A stretch of DNA of 6,690 nucleotides. Origin: Legionella genomosp. 1 (GTDB taxonomy: Bacteria; Pseudomonadota; Gammaproteobacteria; Legionellales; Legionellaceae). This document shows positions 1-6,690 of this stretch, in pieces. Made by a program: the position numbers and the translations under genes. A model generated the notes under the pieces. That model was given only the letters and a program-made list of their open reading frames with translations, did not search any database and was not told the origin of the DNA. The stretch is taken from the NCBI GenBank assembly GCA_945867185.1, contig CAMBHM010000080.1:1-6690 (forward strand). The letters run 5' to 3'. Within the stretch, counting starts at the first letter, position 1; every line of letters begins with the position of its first letter.

Positions 1-136
1 AAGCAAGGGTTAGATTAAAAAAAGGCAATACGGGGAGCGGTTGGTAAGCAACCAGGAACTTCATGGCGGTATATTTACTCAGTTGATCTAACAATACCAC
101 CCCAAACGACAACAAAAACCACAAGGATTTTTTCAT
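1..136 (-). CDS. lspA: Lipoprotein signal peptidase (signal peptidase II), N-terminal part
   Basis: This is the first 45 codons of an inner-membrane aspartyl protease that cleaves the signal peptide from diacylated prolipoproteins; the gene runs off the left edge. The visible protein starts [20 protein letters not shown]. It has a short basic start, a first hydrophobic membrane helix (about residues 5-16), then the DQLSK motif at 17-21, which is conserved near the end of the first helix in LspA. The segment [11 protein letters not shown] at 35-45 matches the family stretch just before the NxGAAF motif. The catalytic aspartates lie beyond the edge. The ATG at 136-134 overlaps the ileS TGA as ATGA. 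A TAAGG ribosome-binding site lies 8 bases upstream inside the ileS coding sequence, so translation is probably coupled. The ileS-lspA order is standard in gammaproteobacteria and supports the call. Confidence 0.93.
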   Translation of the reverse strand, partial: MKKSLWFLLSFGVVLLDQLSKYTAMKFLVAYQPLPVLPFFNLTLA

Positions 137-2919
137 GCAAAACGCCTTACTTCAGGGTAATCGGTAATATTCCCAACGCAACGTTGGCAGAGTTCAGGAT
201 GTGCTGTATCAACGCCTACCTCTTCTCGACGATGCCAACACCGGGCACACTTCGGATGTACACTAGGAGTTACCTCAATCGTCACCCCTAAGGCATCTTG
301 TTTCACCAGTTGTTTTGGCGCCTCGTCTGCAGGCAGCACTGTCGCATTTCCAGTGATCAAAATAAAGCGTAGTTCCGCTCCAAAGCGGTTTAAAAGAAGT
401 TCCAGTGCCGGCTCTGCATATAAAGTTACTTCTGCCGTTAATCCCGATCCAATCTCGCCAGTCTGACGTTTACTTTCTATCGCTTTATTCACTTCATCCC
501 GAATGACTTGTAATGCTTGCCAGTCATCCATAGAAACTCTCGTTATCAAAGGCCAGGCATCATACCAACAGGTTAAGAAGACCGACTCCTCCTCTTGATC
601 AGGAATCATTGTCCAGATTTCTTCTGCGGTAAACGAAAGAATCGGAGCAAGCCATCTCGTTAAGGCTTGAATGATATGATACATCGCCGTTTGACAAGAG
701 CGTCTCGCCATATGTTGAAGAGGCATGGTATATTGTCTATCTTTGATGATATCTAGATAAAAACTACCCAGATCGACCGCACAAAAATTATGAATTTTTT
801 GATAAATCAAATGAAAATGATAATGCTGATAAGCCTCTAAAATTTCTTCTTGTAACATCTGACAACGTTTAATAGCCCATTGGTCTATCTCAAGCAGCGC
901 TTCTACCGGAACCAGATCTTGAGAGGGCACAAAATCACATAAATTAGCCAATAAAAATCGAGCTGTGTTACGAATCCGTCGATACGCATCTGCCGTACGC
1001 TTGAGGATCTCCTCAGAAATACTGACCTCATTTCGATAATCGGTGGAGGCTACCCATAACCGCAAAATATCAGCGCCATGCTGTGCGATCACTTTATCCA
1101 AAGCCACATAATTGCCTTTAGATTTTGATAGTTTTTTACCTTCAGAATCGACCGTATAGCCATGCGTAAGCACGGTTTTATAGGGGGGCTCCCCGTTCAT
1201 CGCGACTGACGTGGTCAAGGAAGAATTAAACCAACCTCGATGCTGATCAGATCCCTCAAAATACACATCCGCCGGAAATCCAAGCGCATCCCCCTGCTTT
1301 AAAACACAACAATGAGAGACTCCAGAATCAAACCACACATCCAAGGTATCGGTGATTTTATCGTAGTGAAACGCTTCTTCACCCAACAGTTCTTGTGGCT
1401 CTAATTCAAACCAGGCATCAATACCGTCTCTTTCAATCCGTTTTGCAACGTCTTCCATCAAAGAAAGTGTATTCGGATGCAGTTCACGCGTGATCTTATG
1501 GACAAACAAAGGGATAGGCGTGCCCCAGGCCCTTTGCCTTGATATACACCAGTCAGGCCTGTTTTCAATCATGCTATGAATACGTGCTTTTCCCCAATCG
1601 GGTACCCAATTGACTTCATCAATCTTTTCTACCAATTGTTGACGAAGACCATGTTGATCCATAGCGATAAACCATTGCGGAGTTGCTCGAAAAATAACTG
1701 GGGTTTTATGCCGCCAACAGTGAGGATAGCTGTGTTGCACGGACTCGTCATGCAACAACACCTGATGCTCTTGCAAGAGATCTCGAATTGGAGTATTCAC
1801 CTTCAACACCGATTGCCCGCCAAACAGAGGCATGTCATCCATATAACATCCATTCCCTAACACCAAATTCCGCAAAGGCAATTGATAGTGCTCACCGATC
1901 CAGTAATCATCCGGTCCATGTGAGGGTGCTGTATGGACAGCGCCGGTACCTGAATCCGTTGTCACATGCATGCCAAGGACAACAGGAACGGTCCTGTCCT
2001 CCCAAGGATGCTTGAGTAGTACACCCTCTAAAGCCTGTCCTGGAAAAGTGTCAAGGATGGTATAGGTCTCGTATTGATACCTCGTCATCAAGGATGCAAC
2101 CAAGTCACTAGCCACAACTATATATTGCAAGCCTACATCCACTAGGGAATACAGCAACTCAGGATGCAAGCAAACCGCTTCGTTTGCTGGTAACGTCCAG
2201 GGAGTGGTGGTCCAAATTGGAATCAACAACGGTTTTTTAGGGTATGTCGAAAAAAATGCTGGTAGATCTACAGCATAAAAGGCAACATCGACCGACAAAG
2301 AAGTCTTGTCTTCATAATCTACTTCCGCTTCAGCCAAAGCAGAACCACAGTCAATACACCAATGAACCGGTTTAAACCCTTGGTGCAAGTGTCTGTTTTT
2401 AACTACTTCTGCCAAAGAACGAACGACATTGGCTTCATACCCAAAGTCCATCGTGATATAAGGATTATCCCAATTGCCAAATACCCCCAAGCGCTTGAAT
2501 TCATCCCGCTGAATATCGATTTGACTCGCCGCATACACTCGACACTGGGCTCTGAACTCCCGGGCTGACACTTTCACCCCAGCTTTGCCAATTTTCTTTT
2601 CCACATTGAGTTCCACAGGTAACCCATGGCAATCCCAACCAGGCACAAACGGCGCATCATATCCGCTCAAGGTTTTAGACTTGATCAACATGTCTTTTAA
2701 AATTTTATTAAGTGCATGTCCACAATGCAGATGCCCATTCGCATAAGGTGGCCCATCATGTAAAATAAAGCGCGGTGCTCCAAGACGGGCTTTACGAATT
2801 TTTTCATACAGATCGGTTCTATCCCACTCGGCAAGCATACCAGGCTCTCGTTGAGCCAAATTGGCCTTCATCGGAAAATCCGTATGCGGTAAATTCAGCG
2901 TGTCTTTATAATCAAGCAT
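133..2919 (-). CDS. ileS: Isoleucyl-tRNA synthetase
   Basis: This class I synthetase attaches isoleucine to tRNA(Ile) in the cytosol and hydrolyses mischarged valine. The 928 residues compare with about 938 in E. coli, and similarity to that bacterial type is visible end to end. Seen motifs are PPYANG then HCGH at 65-68 (the HIGH signature), PGWDCHGLP at 93-101, the CP1 editing domain with [14 protein letters not shown] from about 236 and [15 protein letters not shown] at 324-338, WCISRQR at 457-463, WFDSG at 529-533, KLSKS at 596-600, and a C-terminal zinc site (Cys891, 894, 911, 914) in the CxRCW...CQRC arrangement. The reading frame stays open 51 codons further upstream, but [11 protein letters not shown] matches the true family N-terminus (E. 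coli MSDYKSTLNLP). The upstream part is Trp/Arg-rich and antithetical to the family, so the ATG at 2919-2917 is chosen. A GAGAG site lies 5 bases before it. The start overlaps the end of ribF by 8 bases. Confidence 0.98.
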   Translation of the reverse strand: MLDYKDTLNLPHTDFPMKANLAQREPGMLAEWDRTDLYEKIRKARLGAPRFILHDGPPYANGHLHCGHALNKILKDMLIKSKTLSGYDAPFVPGWDCHGLPVELNVEKKIGKAGVKVSAREFRAQCRVYAASQIDIQRDEFKRLGVFGNWDNPYITMDFGYEANVVRSLAEVVKNRHLHQGFKPVHWCIDCGSALAEAEVDYEDKTSLSVDVAFYAVDLPAFFSTYPKKPLLIPIWTTTPWTLPANEAVCLHPELLYSLVDVGLQYIVVASDLVASLMTRYQYETYTILDTFPGQALEGVLLKHPWEDRTVPVVLGMHVTTDSGTGAVHTAPSHGPDDYWIGEHYQLPLRNLVLGNGCYMDDMPLFGGQSVLKVNTPIRDLLQEHQVLLHDESVQHSYPHCWRHKTPVIFRATPQWFIAMDQHGLRQQLVEKIDEVNWVPDWGKARIHSMIENRPDWCISRQRAWGTPIPLFVHKITRELHPNTLSLMEDVAKRIERDGIDAWFELEPQELLGEEAFHYDKITDTLDVWFDSGVSHCCVLKQGDALGFPADVYFEGSDQHRGWFNSSLTTSVAMNGEPPYKTVLTHGYTVDSEGKKLSKSKGNYVALDKVIAQHGADILRLWVASTDYRNEVSISEEILKRTADAYRRIRNTARFLLANLCDFVPSQDLVPVEALLEIDQWAIKRCQMLQEEILEAYQHYHFHLIYQKIHNFCAVDLGSFYLDIIKDRQYTMPLQHMARRSCQTAMYHIIQALTRWLAPILSFTAEEIWTMIPDQEEESVFLTCWYDAWPLITRVSMDDWQALQVIRDEVNKAIESKRQTGEIGSGLTAEVTLYAEPALELLLNRFGAELRFILITGNATVLPADEAPKQLVKQDALGVTIEVTPSVHPKCARCWHRREEVGVDTAHPELCQRCVGNITDYPEVRRFA

Positions 2920-3859
2920 GCAGTCTCTCAGTAGAAAGTCCAAACCACGTCTTGGCAACCACCACATCCTGATGAATATGAGCCACCAACGCCTCCACGG
3001 ATGAAAATTTGATTTCATCTCGCAATTTATGCAAAAAAACCACTTGCAATCGCTCGCCATACAAGGACTCATTCAAACCAAATAAGTGCACTTCAAGGCT
3101 GTTTTTCATTCCATTAAATGTAGGACGACATCCTAGGTTTGCAATCCCAGCATACAAGGGTCGCCCTTTGCGCATCACCTGCACACAATAAACACCCTTC
3201 AAAGGCGACTGATGAGGATGAACCGCCAGATTAGCAGTAGGCACCCCCCACTGGCGCCCCCGGCCTTCTCCTTGGATAACACGCCCAGACAGACTATAAA
3301 CACGACCCAAGCAATGTTTGGCCTGCTCAAGCTCCCCGTCATGCAACGCTTTCCTGATCCGTGTAGAACTGATTCGTTCGTTATCAATAAAAAAATCCGA
3401 GAAGTGCTCCACCACACAAGCTGCTTTGGAGCCGTACGTTCGCAACAACGACACATCCCCCAAACGACGATGACCGAATCGAAAATCTTCGCCAATCAAC
3501 AAATATTTCACCTGCAACAAAGAAAAAACAATGCGTTCCGCGAACGCTTGCGCTGTCATGGAGGCAAGGTGATCGTCAAAGGAAAGACAACAAATAAAAT
3601 CAACGCCGCAGGCTTGAAGCAGCGCTATCTTTTCACGCAAGCTCGTCAATCGAGCAGGGGCTGTTTCGCCTAGAAAATATTCGCCAGATTGAGGCTCAAA
3701 TACAACAACCAAGAGCGGTAAGGACAAGCGATCGGCCTGAATCCGAAGTGCTCTCAACAAGGCCTGATGCCCTCGGTGGACCCCATCAAAGTTGCCAATC
3801 GTTGCCACGGTACCTGCCTGAAGCGCCGCATGCTGCTGAATACCGCGTAATAATTTCAT
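2912..3859 (-). CDS. ribF: Bifunctional riboflavin kinase / FAD synthetase (FMN adenylyltransferase)
   Basis: This cytosolic enzyme phosphorylates riboflavin to FMN and then adenylates FMN to FAD. It has 315 residues, against 313 in E. coli, and opens with the family start MKLLRGIQQ. The N-terminal nucleotidyltransferase domain shows [10 protein letters not shown] at 22-31 (with the HxGH-like ATP site), FEPQ at 54-57, LREK at 74-77, GEDFRFGH at 123-130 and [10 protein letters not shown] at 163-172. The C-terminal flavokinase domain shows [11 protein letters not shown] at 191-201, PTAN at 207-210 (ATP/Mg binding), KGVYCV at 221-226, GCRPTFNG at 243-250 and LEVHLF at 255-260, which carries the probable catalytic Glu256. 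The ATG is 12 bases after the usp stop and has no clear Shine-Dalgarno, so initiation may depend on coupling to usp. Its stop region overlaps the ileS start, as is common for this pair. Confidence 0.97.
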   Translation of the reverse strand: MKLLRGIQQHAALQAGTVATIGNFDGVHRGHQALLRALRIQADRLSLPLLVVVFEPQSGEYFLGETAPARLTSLREKIALLQACGVDFICCLSFDDHLASMTAQAFAERIVFSLLQVKYLLIGEDFRFGHRRLGDVSLLRTYGSKAACVVEHFSDFFIDNERISSTRIRKALHDGELEQAKHCLGRVYSLSGRVIQGEGRGRQWGVPTANLAVHPHQSPLKGVYCVQVMRKGRPLYAGIANLGCRPTFNGMKNSLEVHLFGLNESLYGERLQVVFLHKLRDEIKFSSVEALVAHIHQDVVVAKTWFGLSTERLHA

Positions 3860-3871
3860 TTCATAACAATT

Positions 3872-4303
3872 TTATTTGGCATCCGCTGATCGCACAATCA
3901 AAACATCACAATTCGCGCCATGTAAAATGGCATTAGCCGTGGAACCGAGCAGCAACGCCAACCCATGCTTACCATGACTGCCGGTGACGATCAAATCCAC
4001 ATTGTGCTCCTCAGCTACCCGCAATACTTCGTTTTTTGTAGAACCAAACTCCAGCAATCGATGTTTTTCATCCACACCCAACCGCTCAGCCAGGGCATTC
4101 AATTCTTTTTCAGCCTGCTCACGAATAGAGACTTCGACCTCAGCAAAACCTGCAAATCCCGGGTAAGCATAAGCAGGAATAGGTTCAACCACATGAACTA
4201 AAATCAATTCGGCCTGATTTTCGTCAGAAATTTTCTTCGCTTTGTGGGCCGCACTGATCCCCACATCATCAAAATCCGTTGCGAATAAAACCTTTTTGTA
4301 CAT
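3872..4303 (-). CDS. Universal stress protein, UspA family (nucleotide-binding type)
   Basis: This is a small cytosolic single-domain Usp of 143 residues, the usual size. The N-terminus MYKKVLFATDFDD has the beta-1 strand and the Asp-rich loop after it (D10-F-D-D) that contacts nucleotide. The C-terminal half contains the ATP-binding signature G-S-H-G at 108-111, then GSTAN at 120-124 and the closing strand CDVLIVR at 132-138. This places it in the ATP-binding (MJ0577-like) branch rather than the non-binding E. coli UspA branch; spacing between the second and third signature glycines is 8 residues, one shorter than the usual 9. Such proteins usually dimerise and are induced by starvation or stress, but the actual target is not predictable. 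It has a strong AAGGAG site 6 bases upstream of the ATG. It is first in the apparent operon with ribF, and this neighbour is not part of the usual ribF cluster. No specific gene symbol is justified. Confidence 0.93.
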   Translation of the reverse strand: MYKKVLFATDFDDVGISAAHKAKKISDENQAELILVHVVEPIPAYAYPGFAGFAEVEVSIREQAEKELNALAERLGVDEKHRLLEFGSTKNEVLRVAEEHNVDLIVTGSHGKHGLALLLGSTANAILHGANCDVLIVRSADAK

Positions 4304-4395
4304 ATTATGCTCCTTGGCGTGGGTATAGATCTCAAAGTATAAAATGGTAGCAGAAATGAAGAAGTTATTGAAGGGGTAGATTTATCGATGATCTA
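4304..4395 (-). promoter_or_regulatory. Intergenic spacer with putative usp operon promoter
   Basis: This 92-base spacer separates the SecA-like stop from the usp start. On the minus strand, TATACT at 4341-4336 is a good sigma-70 -10 match. It would place transcription start near 4329, giving a leader of about 26 bases. No convincing -35 box is seen at 16-18 bases spacing (only TTCTTC or CTTCTT), so the promoter may need an activator, use another sigma factor, or be wrong. No terminator-like hairpin with a T-run follows the SecA-like gene, so read-through into usp is possible. Confidence 0.35.
4310..4315 (-). promoter_or_regulatory. Ribosome-binding site of the universal stress gene
   Basis: AAGGAG on the minus strand, 6 bases before the ATG at 4303-4301. 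It is a near-consensus Shine-Dalgarno and the strongest in the window. It fixes the start of the usp gene and contrasts with the weak or absent sites before ribF and ileS, suggesting that ribosomes enter the operon mainly here. Confidence 0.8.
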
Positions 4396-6690
4396 TCAGA
4401 CCGCTTGTTGCACTAGAACCGACCCTGCTGCGGGATCAATAGAAACCCACCAAGCTTTCAATGCTTCAATCAATCGTTCAATGGTTGCCATAAGGGTTGC
4501 AAACAGTACACGTTCTCCATTTAATAGCGCCATGACATCTGGACAAAGTGCGCCGCGCCCTTCTCTCCAGGCGTGATAATCAGCAAACCAAGGACGTTCA
4601 CCTCTTAATGTCGCCCGTTCTCTTGCAAACAAGGTGCTATACACCACCGCTTGGCCATCGTCTGCAGGATCATAGTCTAAGCGCTTTCTAATGGGTAAGC
4701 GTTTAGATGCAAAAAAGGTTTTTCTACCCTGTAATCCGTTATAAATAGCCCTTGTTCGTTCATCATTAAAAGAGGGGGGCTCAACAGGAAAATCGTTTTT
4801 TGGAACCTGGTTACACCAGCTCTCTGTAAAGGCTTGAAAGCTTTGTTTAAATGGCTCATAGAACTTATACCGAACAAATGGCTCTAATTCTACCGCACAC
4901 TCTCGCCAGGCTTCTTGCATGCGACGTAAAAAAGTTTGCCATTCAGCTAAGCGAGTGGCTTTGTCTACAAGTGGTGCGCGATGCAATGTATTAAAAAAAT
5001 AGAGCGTGATTTCTTCTTGGAAGACTCCGTATAAATTATTAATTTCTTCCACACAAGCATGATCAAAAGCCTGCTTTAATTGTTGCTGATAGACTTCATT
5101 ATCTCCAGAGTAAGTGGTCCCTTGGGTTGAGGTTGTGAGATCTGAAACATTGAGAATCATCCGAAATTCACCCGGTTTTCCTGTTCGCGCTGTACGACCT
5201 TGTATTTGCTTTGTATCTTCTAAAGTTGGGACATAAGCAGAGGCCACAAAGAGGTTGTCCGCATGAATATCAACCCCTCTGCCAAATAATCCTGCCGTGG
5301 AAATCGTCAACCAAGTCGAGTCACCGGCCTGATGAATCGCCTGTTTTTCTTCTGATGAAGGGGTTAATCCATGCACCCATTTTGTTTGATGTCCTAATTC
5401 TTCATACCAAGGAGCCAGAGCCTCATGCAAAGCTCTGCTTTGATTGTCATCTTTACAGATGAGCAACGTAGGGAGGCCTTTGCTTGCTTTTTCAGCTATC
5501 ACACGTTTTAGAACCTCGATCTGTTGCACAAAATCTTTTGTAAACCATGTGCTTTTGTCCTCTCGAATCAGTTTCTTTTCCCTTGGAACCTGTAAATAAG
5601 CAAACTGCTCATAATTGATCGATGCATCTGCAAGCGGCGCAGCAGCTCTTGCCGTTCCACTGACACCAAAAAGTGTGCCCCCTTGATAACTGTCCATGAA
5701 GGTTTGTGGAAACGCCGACCGCTGCGTTTCATTTTCGGGTAGAATAACAAACGATTCTTGGCCTAGACGACTATTTTCTTTTGCACAAAGACATTGATGC
5801 ACCCCTTCAGAAAAGGTACTAGACTCAGATGGACGCCCACCGTCTAATACCAACACTTTACGCGAATATCGTAGGTGTCCGTCTGCATCCCTTACAGCAA
5901 CCCATTTGTCTTCATCTGCCTCTGACAGCTTGTAATCAATGTCTTCTTTCATCTGAGAGGCCATATAGGCTGCATGAAGCCAGGTGGTCAGTTGTCCCCT
6001 GCTTCTCGTCTTAAGCCTGTTTAGACTTGCTTTGTGTTCTAAATGAGCATGATGTCGCTCTACATAAGTACAAAACGAATCCACTAACTCCTCACAGTTT
6101 GGCTCACCAACAGCATTTGACAAATAGTCGCTCATATACGCCATTAACAATGGGTAGATCCAAATAAATCCAGCCAGTCGTTTTGATTTCACGGCAAAAT
6201 TATAAGCATCATGACTTTTATCATATCTGAATTTATCAAATTCATCGATCAATAAGCAGCATTCCGATGCACGCTCATCACGAAAAGCAAGCGTGCTCCC
6301 TGTCACATCACATTGATTCCGTAATAATAGCAACTGTGCATTGTCTGAAAAATTCACGCCACCGTTTTTTTGATAAAGCTCAGCCGGCGTGTCCAATGAC
6401 ACCAATCCAGTTCGCACCCCAAGGGCGCTGAAAAATTGTTTATACTGTAAATAATCCCGCTCAGCCAACTGCATATCGCTGGTTATAAAATCAACTGTTT
6501 TTCCCTGCAGAGCAAGATTTGCTGCAAGAATCATCATGATTCGTGATTTCCCTTCCCCTGTATCAATCTCACTGATTAGTTTTTTATTGGGATGAGTGAG
6601 CATCGCGGTCAATGCCATGACTTGTGTCGTGTTACATTCCTGACTTATCTGACGATCCCCGTGTCGCTGGGATGCCGTTCGTGATAATAA
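4396..6690 (-). CDS. SecA-like DEAD-family ATPase, 5' end beyond the right edge
   Basis: The frame is open to the window edge: at least 24 more codons (beginning LLSRTASQRHGD) precede the internal ATG at 6618, so the true start is outside and 764 residues are visible. Counting from that Met, SecA-type motifs appear in order: SEIDTGEGKS at 16-25 (Walker A, SecA EMKTGEGKT), FITSDMQLAERD at 44-55 (SecA VTVNDYLARRD), LLIDEFDKF at 122-130 (Walker B, SecA DEVD), VLVLDGGRPSESSTFSEGVHQ at 255-275 (matches the return strand of the preprotein-crosslinking domain and the WSDGLHQ segment), VSGTA at 319-323 (SecA MTGTAD), IREDK at 351-355, TISTAGLFGRGVDI at 438-451 and QIQGRTARTGKPGEF at 471-485 (SecA QLRGRSGRQGDAG). 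The last 240 residues match nothing I recognise. The SecA wing/scaffold signature and the Cys/His zinc tail are absent. ATP hydrolysis is likely; translocase, helicase or secreted-effector roles are all open. It is not the housekeeping SecA, and the whole gene may be much longer. Confidence 0.85.
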   Translation of the reverse strand, partial: LLSRTASQRHGDRQISQECNTTQVMALTAMLTHPNKKLISEIDTGEGKSRIMMILAANLALQGKTVDFITSDMQLAERDYLQYKQFFSALGVRTGLVSLDTPAELYQKNGGVNFSDNAQLLLLRNQCDVTGSTLAFRDERASECCLLIDEFDKFRYDKSHDAYNFAVKSKRLAGFIWIYPLLMAYMSDYLSNAVGEPNCEELVDSFCTYVERHHAHLEHKASLNRLKTRSRGQLTTWLHAAYMASQMKEDIDYKLSEADEDKWVAVRDADGHLRYSRKVLVLDGGRPSESSTFSEGVHQCLCAKENSRLGQESFVILPENETQRSAFPQTFMDSYQGGTLFGVSGTARAAAPLADASINYEQFAYLQVPREKKLIREDKSTWFTKDFVQQIEVLKRVIAEKASKGLPTLLICKDDNQSRALHEALAPWYEELGHQTKWVHGLTPSSEEKQAIHQAGDSTWLTISTAGLFGRGVDIHADNLFVASAYVPTLEDTKQIQGRTARTGKPGEFRMILNVSDLTTSTQGTTYSGDNEVYQQQLKQAFDHACVEEINNLYGVFQEEITLYFFNTLHRAPLVDKATRLAEWQTFLRRMQEAWRECAVELEPFVRYKFYEPFKQSFQAFTESWCNQVPKNDFPVEPPSFNDERTRAIYNGLQGRKTFFASKRLPIRKRLDYDPADDGQAVVYSTLFARERATLRGERPWFADYHAWREGRGALCPDVMALLNGERVLFATLMATIERLIEALKAWWVSIDPAAGSVLVQQAV

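Noticed and set aside
2920..3072. A 51-codon in-frame N-terminal extension of IleS reaching into ribF.
   Set aside because: The family N-terminus begins at the Met at 2919. The extension is Trp/Arg/Cys-rich with no family match and is just ribF coding read in another frame.
3212..3673. A 153-codon plus-strand open frame opposite ribF, and a 98-codon minus-strand frame at 3199-3495.
   Set aside because: Both lie entirely inside ribF, whose motifs are intact, and neither translation resembles a protein family. They are shadows.
4377..4395. Inverted repeat TAGAT...ATCTA just after the SecA-like stop, considered as a terminator.
   Set aside because: The stem is only 5 A/T-rich pairs with a 9-base loop and no T-run follows on the minus strand, so it is unlikely to terminate transcription.
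4396..6618. The ATG at 6618 as the true start of the SecA-like gene.
   Set aside because: The frame stays open to the window edge and the ATG lies only about 19 residues before Walker A, inside the SecA-like Q-motif region, so the protein must begin further upstream.
1..6690. CRISPR arrays, tRNA or rRNA genes, insertion sequences, attachment sites or tandem repeats.
   Set aside because: Nearly all bases lie in intact coding sequence, and no repeated units, RNA-gene signatures or transposase motifs were seen on either strand.

Overview
The window comes from a bacterium, most likely a gammaproteobacterium. LspA, IleS and RibF all read like close relatives of the E. coli proteins, and they lie in the classic ribF-ileS-lspA order. 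The third positions and spacers look moderately AT-rich. A large divergent SecA-like motor beside housekeeping genes recalls host-associated lineages such as the Legionellales, but that placement is a weak inference and the species cannot be named from this sequence.

All five genes are on the minus strand, so transcription runs from right to left. From the right edge there is a 5'-truncated SecA-like ATPase (6690 down to 4396). A 92-base spacer follows, carrying a possible promoter and a strong Shine-Dalgarno site. Next come a universal stress protein (4303-3872), the bifunctional riboflavin kinase/FAD synthetase ribF (3859-2912), isoleucyl-tRNA synthetase ileS (2919-133) and the first 45 codons of signal peptidase II lspA (136-1, cut by the left edge).

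The last four genes are packed tightly. There are 12 bases between usp and ribF, an 8-base ribF/ileS overlap, and a 4-base ATGA overlap between ileS and lspA. This points to one operon, usp-ribF-ileS-lspA, probably driven from the spacer at 4304-4395. RibF makes FMN and FAD, IleS charges tRNA(Ile), and LspA matures lipoproteins. Their linkage is conserved without an obvious shared pathway.

The one unusual element is the SecA-like gene. It keeps the SecA motor motifs and the joint of the preprotein-crosslinking domain, but diverges in several hallmark residues. It ends in about 240 residues that I cannot assign, with no SecB/zinc tail. It is the best candidate here for something undescribed. 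The remainder is ordinary core genome.
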